In this document: piece after piece, positions 41,190-49,190 of the stretch | Position numbering within the stretch: the first letter of the stretch is position 1 | How the letters are laid out: the number at the start of each line of letters is the position of its first letter | Source: Flaviaestuariibacter flavus | GTDB lineage: Bacteria > Bacteroidota > Bacteroidia > Chitinophagales > Chitinophagaceae | DNA length: 64,000 bases | Assembly (NCBI RefSeq): GCF_004337505.1 | Contig: NZ_SJZI01000046.1 | Coordinates: 124,001-188,000 of the forward strand | Direction: 5' to 3' | Position numbers and translations under genes: made by a program | Notes under the pieces: generated by a model | The model's database searches: none | What the model saw: the letters and a program-made list of their open reading frames with translations, nothing else | Told to the model about the DNA's origin: nothing

Positions 41190-41816
41190 TTAGATTTCCG
41201 TATACCGCAAATAGGGCTTCACGATCTCTACACCCTTCGGGAATTTTTCCTGCGCCTGCTCGGTAGGAACCGACAGCGCTACGATCACCTTCTCACCCGG
41301 ATTCCAGTCGGCGGGAGTGGCCACGCTATGCTTCGCGGTAAGCTGCAGCGAATCCACCACACGCAATACTTCGTTGAAGTTGCGGCCCGTAGAAGCAGGG
41401 TAGGTGAGGGTCAGCTTTACCTTTTTGTCGGGCCCAATCACGAAGAGCGAGCGTACCGTGAAGGTCTCCGAAGCATTCGGGTGGATCATACCGTAAAGGC
41501 CCGCTACTTCCCGGGTCTCATCGGCGATGATGGGGAAATCCACGGTCGTGTTTTGCGTTTCGTTGATGTCGCGTACCCAGCCCTGGTGCCTGTCGAGCGC
41601 GTCGACGCTTACCGCCAGCACTTTCACGTCGCGCTTTGCAAACTCGTCTTTCAGTTGCGCGGTGCGCCCCAGCTCGGTTGTGCACACGGGTGTGTAATCG
41701 GCAGGGTGGGAAAACAAAATGCCCCAGCTGTCGCCGAGGTACTCGTAAAAGTCGATGTCGCCGGCCGTTGTGGTCGCTTTGAAATTGGGGGCGGTGTCGC
41801 CGAGTCGCAGGCTCAT
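41190..41816 (-). CDS. 1-Cys peroxiredoxin (Prx6/AhpC-TSA type)
   Basis: 208 residues. The peroxidatic Cys45 is in FSHPADYTPVCTTELG, a 1-Cys Prx6-type motif, and Arg in the later segment TFTVRSLFVIGPDKKV fits. The C-terminal domain continues past residue 165 (VATPADWNPGEKVI), typical of Prx6-like proteins. No resolving Cys is seen, so an external thiol (possibly bacillithiol) may be needed. A perfect TAGATTTG box lies 22 nt before the ATG. Reduces hydrogen peroxide and organic peroxides. Confidence 0.93.
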   Translation of the reverse strand: MSLRLGDTAPNFKATTTAGDIDFYEYLGDSWGILFSHPADYTPVCTTELGRTAQLKDEFAKRDVKVLAVSVDALDRHQGWVRDINETQNTTVDFPIIADETREVAGLYGMIHPNASETFTVRSLFVIGPDKKVKLTLTYPASTGRNFNEVLRVVDSLQLTAKHSVATPADWNPGEKVIVALSVPTEQAQEKFPKGVEIVKPYLRYTEI

Positions 41817-41838
41817 AGAATGAAGTTTTTTGTGACTA

Positions 41839-41846
41839 CAAATCTA
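41839..41846 (-). promoter_or_regulatory. TAnnTTTG -7 box of peroxiredoxin gene
   Basis: Minus-strand TAGATTTG, perfect match, 22 nt before the ATG at 41816. Confidence 0.55.
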
Positions 41847-41881
41847 AGGGTAAAACATTTTCCTATAAAAATGGTAGACTA

Positions 41882-42005
41882 ATGGTAGAAAGAGAAAGCA
41901 GATTTTTTATGATCTGTCAGGATGAACGCAGATACCGGTACCAACATCCGCGCAAATCATAACCAATCTGCGTATTCCGCTTGCGGGATCAACGTTCTTT
42001 CTCTA
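41882..42005 (+). repeat. Element C copy 4
   Basis: Starts AAAGAGAAAGCAGATTTTTT and ATGATCTGTCAGGATG, then AACGCAGATACC; ends AAATCATAACCAATCTGCGT, ATTCCGCTTGCGGGATCAAC and GTTCTTTCTCT. It lies between the peroxiredoxin promoter and the 3' end of the Rrf2 gene. Confidence 0.75.
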
Positions 42006-42464
42006 CGTGGCTTTCTTTTTTGTGGCTTTCTTCAGGCTCTTCACCAGGTCTTCTTTCCCCGTTTTCAGGTCTTCGATGGTCTTGTTTTCGAGAATGCCCA
42101 GCATGGCGTCGCGCACCTGCTCCATAATGTCATGAAGTCCGCAGTTGCGTTCGTCGCAATTATGGCAACGTTCGTAGAAATACAGGCTCACGCAGGGGAG
42201 GGGCGCGATGGGCCCGTCAACGGTGCGCATGATGGTGGCGATACTGGTATCGGCGGGCTGCCCCTTGATGAAATAGCCGCCGCCCTTTCCCTTCTTGCTG
42301 TCGAGTACGCCGGCTTTTTTCAGCTGCAGCAGGATGTTTTCCAGGAACTTGAGCGGGATCCGCTTTTTTTCGGCGATGTCGGCAATGAGCACCGGGCCGC
42401 TCTCGTATTGGTCGGCGAGGTAGGTGAGTGCCCGGAACGCATAGATGGCTTTCTGCGTCAGCAT
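42003..42464 (-). CDS. Rrf2-family regulator with cysteine cluster
   Basis: 153 residues. N-terminal winged helix (MLTQKAIYAFRALTYLAD, LKKAGVLDSKKGKGGGY). The putative iron-sulfur region has C91, C100, C103 and C108 in PLPCVSLYFYERCHNCDERN followed by CGL, one Cys more than the three of IscR, and a Lys-rich tail. Such proteins respond to iron-sulfur status or nitrosative/oxidative stress. Its start overlaps the OsmC stop by one base (TGATG), so it is in the same operon as OsmC. Confidence 0.85.
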   Translation of the reverse strand: MLTQKAIYAFRALTYLADQYESGPVLIADIAEKKRIPLKFLENILLQLKKAGVLDSKKGKGGGYFIKGQPADTSIATIMRTVDGPIAPLPCVSLYFYERCHNCDERNCGLHDIMEQVRDAMLGILENKTIEDLKTGKEDLVKSLKKATKKKAT

Positions 42465-42865
42465 CAGGCCTCCGGTTTTACCAGCTTCAGCGTGTAGCGG
42501 ATGTCGGAATTCTTGCGCAGCATAGCCGCCACACCGCAATATTTTTCGAGTGACAGCTCGATGGCCTTCACCACCTTTTCGCGGTTCTCCGGGTCGGTGC
42601 CGATCCTGTAGATGATATGGATGCCGGTGAACACGCGCGGGTGACTTTCGGTCTGGTCTGCTTCGGCCTCGATCTCCAGCGAATCGAAAGGCACCCGCAT
42701 CTTTTCGAGGATGTCCACGATGTCAATCCCGGTGCAGCCGGCGAGGCCGCTCAGGAGGAGCGCCTTCGGGCTGAAGCCCGCCGTAGCGTTGATCGCGATC
42801 TTCGCGCCGTTCGGCTGCGTGCTTTCGTAGGCTGAGCCTCCTTTCCAGACAGTAGTCGTTTTCAT
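42464..42865 (-). CDS. OsmC/Ohr-family peroxidase-like protein
   Basis: 133 residues. The two family cysteines are at residue 44 (LAGCTGIDIVDIL) and 110 (LEKYCGVAAML), in the OsmC pattern. OsmC/Ohr proteins reduce organic hydroperoxides with thiol or lipoyl reductants. It is transcribed first and overlaps an Rrf2 regulator by one base. A TATCTTTG box (42892-42899) lies 26 nt before the ATG, so the two form a two-gene unit. Confidence 0.9.
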   Translation of the reverse strand: MKTTTVWKGGSAYESTQPNGAKIAINATAGFSPKALLLSGLAGCTGIDIVDILEKMRVPFDSLEIEAEADQTESHPRVFTGIHIIYRIGTDPENREKVVKAIELSLEKYCGVAAMLRKNSDIRYTLKLVKPEA

Positions 42866-42891
42866 CTTCCGAAGGTGATTGGTGGATGCCG

Positions 42892-42899
42892 CAAAGATA
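42892..42899 (-). promoter_or_regulatory. TAnnTTTG -7 box of the OsmC-Rrf2 operon
   Basis: Minus-strand TATCTTTG, perfect match, 26 nt before the ATG at 42865. Confidence 0.55.
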
Positions 42900-42903
42900 C
42901 CGC

Positions 42904-42996
42904 CTTAGAATCTGATAATCTGGAATCTGAAATCTGGAATGTATGGCTATGAGCGGCCGCAGCAGATTCCAGATTGCGAGATTGGAGATTCAAAGA
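42904..42996. repeat. Word-repeat inverted element (AATCTGGAATCTG vocabulary)
   Basis: Left arm TTAGAATCTGATAATCTGGA and ATCTGAAATCTGGAATG (42904-42940); right arm 42962-42991: AGATTCCAGATTGCGAGATT and GGAGATTCAAAG. It overlaps the last codons of the CDF gene, whose stop lies at 42990. Confidence 0.72.
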
Positions 42997-44066
42997 TCTC
43001 CCGGCCCGTGCTTTTTGTTCTGCAGGATATTGTCCACCGTCCACCGGATCTCCTGGCGGAAGGCGTGTTGCCGCACCGGGCAATCTTTTTTGTCGCAGAT
43101 GGGACACTGGAAATAGAGGCAGCCGTCGGAGTGCACGAACAGCTCGAGCGATTCGCCGAATTCGGTGCGCGCGAGGCTTGCCAGCTGGTCGATCTCCTGG
43201 TGGGCCTGGTGTACGTTGAAATACCAGGGCACCGTGAGGTGACAGTCCATATGCAGGGTATTGCCGTATTTGATCACCCGCAGGTTGTGCAGGTCGATCC
43301 AGCCGTCGCGGCGGTTGCTGTTGAGTACTTCCACCATCCGGCTCAGCAGGTCCATATCGGCTTCGTCCATGATACCTGCCAGCGATTGCCGCAGGATGCG
43401 GTAGCCGGTAAACAGGATCAGGATGCCCATGGCCACCGCCACCACCGAATCGATCCAGAGCCAGCCGGTGATGCGGAGCAGCAGCAGGGCCGCCACGATG
43501 CCCAGCGTCGACCAGGTGTCGGTTTGCAGGTGCCGCCCGCTGGCGATAAGCGCAAGTGAGTTGGACTTCTTCCCCTGGCGCACGGCCGTCATGCCCAGCA
43601 GCCAGTTGACCAGGGCCGTGCCGGCGATGATGTAGATGCCCACATCGAGCGGGTGAAGCTTTTCGGGAATAAAGAAGGTCTTTACCGCTTTAAAGATGAT
43701 GAGGGCGCCGGCCGAAAGCACCAGGGTGCCTTCCACGGCGGCCGAGATGAATTCGGCCTTGCCGTGCCCATAGGGGTGGTCGGTATCACGCGGCTTGGCT
43801 GACACATAAAGCGAGTACAGGCCGATGAAGGCGGCTGCTACGTTGACGATGCTTTCGAGCGCGTCGGTGAGTACCGCTACCGAGTTGGTGCGGAAATACG
43901 CGAAGAATTTCGCCAGCAGCAGCAGGCAGGACGCAACGGCGATCCAGAACTGCAGGCGCAGGTTGGCGTTTGGAGTGTGGGTAGTGGCGGGCAGGATCGT
44001 TGGTTTTTTCGTCAGGAAAGGCTTTGGTGCAGCTGCGTTACATAGTTCCAGTTGACCACTTTCCAC
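42990..44066 (-). CDS. Cation diffusion facilitator (CDF) metal efflux protein
   Basis: About 358 residues, six membrane helices and a cytosolic C-terminal domain. Family marks are FRTNSVAVLTDALESIVNVAA (helix 2 metal site Asp), DHPYGHGKAEFISA, and helix 5 SGRHLQTDTWSTLG. The C-terminal tail ends with CPICDKKDCPVRQHAF, a Cys-rich metal-binding end. The start is uncertain: no ATG lies near the family-typical N-terminus. The nearest usable codons are a GTG at 44066 (taken here, 55 bases inside the SOD gene), a CTG at 44015 overlapping its stop, and an ATG at 44126. Confidence 0.85.
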   Translation of the reverse strand: MESGQLELCNAAAPKPFLTKKPTILPATTHTPNANLRLQFWIAVASCLLLLAKFFAYFRTNSVAVLTDALESIVNVAAAFIGLYSLYVSAKPRDTDHPYGHGKAEFISAAVEGTLVLSAGALIIFKAVKTFFIPEKLHPLDVGIYIIAGTALVNWLLGMTAVRQGKKSNSLALIASGRHLQTDTWSTLGIVAALLLLRITGWLWIDSVVAVAMGILILFTGYRILRQSLAGIMDEADMDLLSRMVEVLNSNRRDGWIDLHNLRVIKYGNTLHMDCHLTVPWYFNVHQAHQEIDQLASLARTEFGESLELFVHSDGCLYFQCPICDKKDCPVRQHAFRQEIRWTVDNILQNKKHGPGDL

Positions 44067-44755
44067 CAGTTGGCGATGTAGTCGGCGCGCTTGTTCTGGT
44101 AGCGCAGGTAATACGCATGCTCCCATACGTCGAGGCCGAGCAGCGGCGTGCCTTTGATGATGGACACATCCATCAGCGGGTTGTCCTGGTTGGGCGTGGA
44201 GCCGATGCGCAGGGTTTTGTCGCCATCGAGATACAGCCAGGCCCAGCCCGAGCCGAAGCGGCCGGTGCCGGCGTCGGCAAACTGCTTCTTAAATGCATCC
44301 AGCGATCCGAAGGAAGCATTGATGGCGGTCAGCAGCGCGCCGGAAGGAGCACCTCCGTCGGGGCTCATCGTCTTCCAGAAAAACTCGTGGTTGAAATGGC
44401 CGCCCGCGTTGTTGCGCATCTTGGCGGAATATTTCGAAATGCGCGTGAGCAGTTCCTCGATCGACCCGTTCGTGGCTACGCCTTCCGCCTTTGCCGCATC
44501 CTGCAGGTTGCTGGCATAGGAAGCCGCGTGCTTGCCATAATGGATCTCCATGGTACGCGCATCGATGGCGGCTTCCAGGGCATTGAAGGCATAGGGGAGC
44601 GGCTTTTGCGTGAAGTCGTTCACCGGGTGAAAGTTGGTGCCCGTAACTGCCTTGCGGGTGCTGTTGTTGCAGGCAGCCAGCAGCGAAGAACCAATGGCCA
44701 GGCCAAGGCCGGCTTTCGTGGTGTTGACGAGAAAGTCGCGTCGGGAGGGTGCCAT
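44012..44755 (-). CDS. Superoxide dismutase (Fe/Mn type) with Tat-lipoprotein signal
   Basis: 247 residues. The mature domain is complete, with ligands H72 (MEIHYGKHAASY), the His in NAGGHFNHEFFW, D209 and H213 (LGLDVWEHAYYL). The first 29 residues are unusual: SRRDFL then a hydrophobic stretch ending LLAAC (Cys29), a twin-arginine signal with a lipobox. It should therefore be folded in the cytosol, exported and lipid-anchored. Fe or Mn cannot be told apart. A perfect TACCTTTG box is 17 nt upstream of the ATG at 44755. Its 3' end overlaps the CDF frame. Confidence 0.9.
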   Translation of the reverse strand: MAPSRRDFLVNTTKAGLGLAIGSSLLAACNNSTRKAVTGTNFHPVNDFTQKPLPYAFNALEAAIDARTMEIHYGKHAASYASNLQDAAKAEGVATNGSIEELLTRISKYSAKMRNNAGGHFNHEFFWKTMSPDGGAPSGALLTAINASFGSLDAFKKQFADAGTGRFGSGWAWLYLDGDKTLRIGSTPNQDNPLMDVSIIKGTPLLGLDVWEHAYYLRYQNKRADYIANWWKVVNWNYVTQLHQSLS

Positions 44756-44772
44756 GGGATAAGAGTTTCGGC

Positions 44773-44780
44773 CAAAGGTA
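44773..44780 (-). promoter_or_regulatory. TAnnTTTG -7 box of the exported SOD gene
   Basis: Minus-strand TACCTTTG, perfect match, 17 nt before the ATG at 44755; it decides against the longer frame. Confidence 0.58.
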
Positions 44781-44787
44781 AACAGGG

Positions 44788-44873
44788 GACAATTTGGAGG
44801 TTCAAGAGGTTCAAAAAGGTTCAAGAGGTTCGTAAATGCGGTAACCAACCTCCTGAGCCTCTTGAACTTTTAT
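44788..44873. repeat. Word-repeat inverted element (GGTTCAAGAGGTTC vocabulary)
   Basis: Left arm 44799-44832: GGAGGTTCAAGAGGTTCAAA and AAGGTTCAAGAGGTTCG. Right arm 44845-44873: AACCAACCTCCTGAGCCTCT and TGAACTTTT. Between the SOD promoter and the 3' end of the permease gene. Confidence 0.75.
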
Positions 44874-46282
44874 TGTGCCTTTTTCCTGCGCAGCTTCCGG
44901 AAAAGCCGGTAATAATACTCGCGGTTGAAGAGCTGCGAGTCGTGGATGGCCTTCCACGTGAGGAGGATACCGATGGGCGTTAGTACGAAGGTGGCGAGCC
45001 ACATGCCGCTGAAGGCGGTCCAGCTGCCTTCTTTCGCGAATTTTTCGCCCGTGTTGGCAATGAAGTAGAAGAGCATGAAAAACGCGATCGACGAAATAAG
45101 CGAGTTGCCGATTCCGCCGCGGCGGATGATGGAGCCGAGCGGCGCGCCGATGAGAAAGAGCACGAGGCAGGCGAGGGAGAGCGAGATCTTGCGGTGCCAT
45201 TCGATCTCGTAGCGGATCTTTTCGCGCTGGTCGGATTCCAGCTGGTTGGCGATGGCTTCGTTGATGCTGCGGACGGTGCCGATGCGGCCCACCACGCGGT
45301 CGTTCACAACAGTCTTTACCGAGTCGGGGATCAGCTTTGCCATGTCGATCGCCGCGGTCGCCGCGGGCACGCTGGCCCAGCTCGTGTCCTGCCAGCGCCC
45401 GATGCCCGAACCGCCGAATGCTTCCTTACGGATGCGGCCGCCTACGCGCGCATGGGTGCGGTTCATCGAGTCGATCACCTTCGCCAGCTGCGGCATGCTC
45501 ATAACGCGGAAGTTGGCCTTCTCCGCGGAGTCGGATGTTGACTTGAACTGGAAGGCGATGAGGTCGAGGCTTTTCTTGTATTCCTTAAAGCCGAGGCGGA
45601 TGAACTCGGTGCCGGGGCCGTTCTGCGCCGCGCGCTCCGAGTAGCGCCAGCCGTTCTTCAGGTTGAACTCCAGGAAGCGCTTGTCGGGCGACACCGTCAT
45701 GATGCCGTCGGATGCCAGCACGAAATTGTCCTGGAGGCCGCCGGCCTGCTCGTAGATGATGATGTCGTGGATGATGGAGTCGTTCTCCTTCTTGCCGATC
45801 TTGATGGCGAGGCCGGAGATCTTATCATAAAAAACGCCCTCCTTGATATCGAATGCCGGTTTCGCCCAAACGATGTCGCTCAGCATGGTGCGCGACTTCA
45901 GCTGGGTGATGGGAATGACGCTGTTGCCGAAATAAAAGGCGACGCCGCAGATGGCGAGCACGAAAAAGAACAGGGGCCGCATGAAGCGGAGCAGCGAGAT
46001 GCCGGAGGCTTTCACGGCTACCAGCTCGTAGGTTTCACCGAGGTTGCCGAAGGTCATCAGCGATGCCAGCAGCACGGCCAGCGGCAGGGCCAGGGGCACC
46101 AGCGTGGCGGCCTGGAAGCCGATGAACTCGAGGATGATGCCGGGTGAAAGGCCTTTCCCCACGAAGTCGTCGATCCAGAGCCAGAAGAACTGCAGCACCA
46201 GCACCACCAGCGTGATGAAGAAGGTGGCGGCAAAGGGACCGAGGAAGGCTTTTAGAATAAGCTTATCTAATTTCTTGATCAC
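44870..46282 (-). CDS. LptF/LptG-family permease (lipopolysaccharide export)
   Basis: 470 residues from a GTG start. Six membrane helices in two groups with a large periplasmic region between (about 110-360). The N-terminus KKLDKLILKAFLGPFAATFFIT and the ASLMTFGNLGETYELVAVKASGIS coupling helix are family marks. LptF and LptG form the inner-membrane part of the LPS bridge with LptB. The GTG at 46282 gives the family-typical start; the frame continues 36 codons further without support. It is divergent from the next gene. Confidence 0.9.
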   Translation of the reverse strand: MIKKLDKLILKAFLGPFAATFFITLVVLVLQFFWLWIDDFVGKGLSPGIILEFIGFQAATLVPLALPLAVLLASLMTFGNLGETYELVAVKASGISLLRFMRPLFFFVLAICGVAFYFGNSVIPITQLKSRTMLSDIVWAKPAFDIKEGVFYDKISGLAIKIGKKENDSIIHDIIIYEQAGGLQDNFVLASDGIMTVSPDKRFLEFNLKNGWRYSERAAQNGPGTEFIRLGFKEYKKSLDLIAFQFKSTSDSAEKANFRVMSMPQLAKVIDSMNRTHARVGGRIRKEAFGGSGIGRWQDTSWASVPAATAAIDMAKLIPDSVKTVVNDRVVGRIGTVRSINEAIANQLESDQREKIRYEIEWHRKISLSLACLVLFLIGAPLGSIIRRGGIGNSLISSIAFFMLFYFIANTGEKFAKEGSWTAFSGMWLATFVLTPIGILLTWKAIHDSQLFNREYYYRLFRKLRRKKAQ

Positions 46283-46346
46283 GTGCGCTGCCCGGTTGGT
46301 AATTTTGAATGTGGAAGAAGCAAAAATACAGTTTTCGGCCCCGGAG

Positions 46347-46946
46347 ATGGAGCTGATGTGTAACGCGGGGTTCATTTTAACGAAAAACAAAATCCTTTAC
46401 GGCATCCGGCGCCTGCTCGAAGGCCTGCAGGCAGAGATGGAACGGGCGGTGTTCCACGCCGATCCCGGCCCGCTGGCGGAGGTGCTCGGCCCTTCGGCCA
46501 AGATCTCGAAGGGCGAGAATTACCTCGGACTGCCGTACCTGGTGCTCGACTTCCCGCGCTCCTTCGACAGCCGCAACATCTTTGCCCTGCGCACCCTGTT
46601 CTGGTGGGGCAATTCCTTCAGCAGCACCCTGCACCTTTCGGGTGTATATAAAGAGATCTTTTCGGCGGATATCGCCGCCAGTCACCACCTACTCGCCAAG
46701 CACAATTATTTCATCGGCATCAACGAGGAAGATCCCTGGCAGCACCATTTCGAGGAAGACAATTACCGCGCGATCGCCCTGATGAACGAAGGCGCCTTCT
46801 CCGAACGCGTGGAGCGCGCCGAGCACCTCAAGATCGCCGTGGAATATTCGCTGCGCGACGTCCACTTCGTAGCCGAGGACCTGCTGGAAAGCTGGAAGCG
46901 ACTGCTGACGATCTGCGGGGCGCGGTTCAGAAACGAGGAATGGTAA
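46347..46946 (+). CDS. Soluble protein of unknown function
   Basis: About 199 residues from the ATG at 46347 (a second ATG is at 46356). No signal peptide or membrane helix. It contains KISKGENYLGLPYLVLDFPRSF, LFWWGNSFSSTLHLSGVYK and a C-terminal helix HFVAEDLLESWKRLLTICG. I do not recognise a family name. It is divergent from the LptF/LptG-type gene with about 65 bases between the starts, and probably monocistronic. Confidence 0.65.
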   Translation: MELMCNAGFILTKNKILYGIRRLLEGLQAEMERAVFHADPGPLAEVLGPSAKISKGENYLGLPYLVLDFPRSFDSRNIFALRTLFWWGNSFSSTLHLSGVYKEIFSADIAASHHLLAKHNYFIGINEEDPWQHHFEEDNYRAIALMNEGAFSERVERAEHLKIAVEYSLRDVHFVAEDLLESWKRLLTICGARFRNEEW

Positions 46947-47453
46947 AAGCAATACTTGAGTAATTGAAGTAGAGGGGCTTCCGATCCCGGATGTCTGATG
47001 TTTGATTTCTGATTTTGCCTGACGGCGGTATTATTTGACGCTAAGGATATTTTTAGGGAGGTGGACTTTGGTTCAGTCATTCCGCTGCTTTGGCAAGAGC
47101 GGTCAGTCTTAAAGTTTGTGGAGGCGGAAGGCGCTAAGCGGGGCCGGGCGCCCGGGGCACCCGGTGTGCACTTTATCTTAAGGCATAACTACCGATGTTG
47201 ATTTCCTCCTCCACCCTTTATTAGTGGAGGCCTGCCGCAGGCGGGCAAAGCTCCCGCAACTCACTGCCGTGAATTATAGGACATTCCCCTGCCAGTAAGA
47301 CTGCTCCAAAACTGTAATCGTAGAAAAAGTCTCCGTGCCCTCTGCGAAACGCTCCGTGTCCTCTGCGAGAAAAAACACCCGCGGTAGAAACATCCGGCAA
47401 ATCCAAAGCTCGAAAGATACCCTGCCCGGCGCTTGTTCCGATCGTTCTTTAAA
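46947..47453. other. Intergenic region, no gene seen
   Basis: About 500 bases between convergent genes. It contains a short word array (GATCCCGGATGTCTGATGTT near 46980), a GC-rich palindromic patch (GGGCCGGGCGCCCGGGGC near 47140), and tandem words CTCCGTGCCCTCTGCGAAAC and GCTCCGTGTCCTCTGCGAGA at about 47329-47371. Open frames here are short and unlike proteins. Confidence 0.5.
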
Positions 47454-47478
47454 CAAAAAGCCCCGCAGAGCGCGGGGC
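47454..47478 (-). terminator. Intrinsic terminator of the START-like gene
   Basis: On the minus strand GCCCCGC / GCGGGGC stem followed by CTTTTTG, 10 bases after the stop. Confidence 0.78.
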
Positions 47479-47488
47479 GTATCATTAA

Positions 47489-47869
47489 TCAGTTACCTAA
47501 CCGGTGAAAAAGGTCTTTCACCTGGTGGTTCCAAAGCTGGCTCTGGTCTTTGATCTCATTTTTGGAAGCGAAATCCTTGATGACGAGAATCGTTTGATTG
47601 CTGACCTCCGACTTCTCGATCCGGAATTCGAAGAATTCGTCTTTGGGCGCATGGCTCCAGTGGAAGCGGATGAATTTGTCTTCTTCCTTTTCCAGCACTT
47701 CGGCCGTGTCTTCCGAACCGTTCCAGGAAAAGGTAAAGACGTTGTCCTGGTCGTCTACCTTATCGGCAAACCACTCCTGCAGACCCGAAGACGTGGAGAG
47801 AAATTCGTACAGGATGGTTGGGGAACAACGGACAGGAAATTCAAGCGTATACAACTGTTTTTTGCTCAT
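47489..47869 (-). CDS. START/AHSA1-like domain protein
   Basis: 126 residues from the ATG at 47869 (two codons upstream is another). A single START-like (SRPBCC) fold: LEFPVRCSPTILYEFLSTSSG, LQEWFADKV, VFTFSWNGSEDTAEVL, and a long C-terminal helix SQLWNHQVKDLFHRLG. Such proteins bind a hydrophobic ligand or act as Hsp90-activator-like modules; no ligand is known for this group. It is divergent from rpoD. Confidence 0.85.
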   Translation of the reverse strand: MSKKQLYTLEFPVRCSPTILYEFLSTSSGLQEWFADKVDDQDNVFTFSWNGSEDTAEVLEKEEDKFIRFHWSHAPKDEFFEFRIEKSEVSNQTILVIKDFASKNEIKDQSQLWNHQVKDLFHRLGN

Positions 47870-48121
47870 CGTCACATTTTAATGCCTCGGGAGGTGTGCA
47901 ATTATAGAAATAATACCGTACGGGCAAAATTTATTTTTTGGCGCCCCCCGGCGGGCCTTTCCCGGTGCGGCGGGCGGGCAGAAAAATTTTTTGCATATGG
48001 ATGGATTTCCTAATTTGGAAGGAGTTAAGCCACTAACTGCTCTGTGACCGAACCGTGCGATGGAAATTCTGGCATAACCAAAACGTTCGCCACCAATCCA
48101 GAAATCCATAATTCCCTTCCT

Positions 48122-48997
48122 ATGAGCATGCGTCAACTCAAGATCTCGCAGTCGATCACGAACCGCGAATCGCCCAGTCTCGAAAAGTATCTCCAGGAAA
48201 TCGCCAAGGTAGAAATGATCACCTCCGAAGAGGAAGTACGCCTCGCAGGCCGCATCCGTGCCGGCGATGCCCGCGCCCTGGAGCGCCTCACCAAGGCCAA
48301 CCTGCGCTTCGTGGTGTCGGTGGCCAAGCAGTACCAGAACCAGGGCCTTTCCCTGCCCGACCTCATCAACGAGGGTAACCTCGGCCTCATCAAGGCCGCC
48401 CAGCGCTTCGACGAAACGAAGGGCTTTAAATTCATCTCCTATGCCGTTTGGTGGATCCGCCAGTCGATCCTCCAGGCCCTGGCCGAGCAGGCCCGCATCG
48501 TGCGCCTGCCCTTGAATAAGGTGGGGCTCACGGCCCGCGTGGCCAAAGCGGTAACGCAGCTGGAGCAGGAATACGAGCGCGAGCCCACCGCCGAGGAGCT
48601 TGCCGAGTTGCTCGATATGGAGATCGATGAGGTACGCGCCAGCCTGAGCATGAACAGCCGCCACCTGAGTGTGGACACCCCGCTGTCGGACGGCGAGGAC
48701 GGCACCCTGCTCGACGTGCTGGAGAATACCAACTGCGAAAGCACCGACCGGGGCGTTGCCTACCGGGAGTCGCTGCGCACCGAAATCAAGCGCACCCTGC
48801 AAACGCTCACCGAGCGCCAGAAGGAGGTCGTGATCTATTTCTTCGGCATCGGGATCGCCGAGCCGCTCAGCCTCGACGACATCGGCGTGCGCTTCAACCT
48901 CACCCGCGAACGCGTACGGCAGATCAAGGACAAAGCCATCGCCAAGCTGCAGTCGACCCATAAAACGGCGCTGCTGCGCGGCTACCTCGGCGCCTGA
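48122..48997 (+). CDS. rpoD: RNA polymerase primary sigma factor (RpoD, Bacteroidetes type)
   Basis: 291 residues, lacking the long region 1.1 of proteobacterial RpoD. Region 1.2/2.1 begins at SPSLEKYLQEIAKVEMITSEEE; 2.3-2.4 FKFISYAVWWIRQSILQALAE; region 3 VGLTARVAKAVTQLEQ; region 4.2 helix-turn-helix SLDDIGVRFNLTRERVRQIK. It would recognise the TTTG/TAnnTTTG promoters seen throughout the window. The start at 48122 gives MSMRQLKISQSITNRES; the ATG six bases later is possible. A 250-base leader separates it from the divergent START-like gene and has no clear regulatory fold. Confidence 0.95.
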   Translation: MSMRQLKISQSITNRESPSLEKYLQEIAKVEMITSEEEVRLAGRIRAGDARALERLTKANLRFVVSVAKQYQNQGLSLPDLINEGNLGLIKAAQRFDETKGFKFISYAVWWIRQSILQALAEQARIVRLPLNKVGLTARVAKAVTQLEQEYEREPTAEELAELLDMEIDEVRASLSMNSRHLSVDTPLSDGEDGTLLDVLENTNCESTDRGVAYRESLRTEIKRTLQTLTERQKEVVIYFFGIGIAEPLSLDDIGVRFNLTRERVRQIKDKAIAKLQSTHKTALLRGYLGA

Positions 48998-49008
48998 TAG
49001 CGCCGGAA

Positions 49009-49118
49009 TATCAAATAACGAATTTCGAATATCGGTTTGCCGGCCTCCATGATGGGGGGCAAGCCTGCCTGTAAGGCCGATATTCGTCATTCAATATTCG
49101 TTATTCGATATTCTTCTA
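49009..49118. repeat. Word-repeat inverted element (AATATCG vocabulary)
   Basis: Left arm 49009-49034: GGAATATCAAATAACGAATT and TCGAATATCGG. Right arm 49078-49115: CCGATATTCGTCATTCAATA and TTCGTTATTCGATATTC. Just upstream of the ffh promoter. Confidence 0.8.
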
Positions 49119-49121
49119 ACG

Positions 49122-49129
49122 TATCTTTG
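49122..49129 (+). promoter_or_regulatory. TAnnTTTG -7 box of ffh
   Basis: TATCTTTG, perfect match, leaving a leader of about 55 nt to the ATG at 49191, longer than at most other genes here. Confidence 0.55.
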
Positions 49130-49190
49130 CCCCCTCATTCTAAGTGAATCCTGTTGATTCACTTTTTCTTTTTAAAAACCTGACCTCAAT

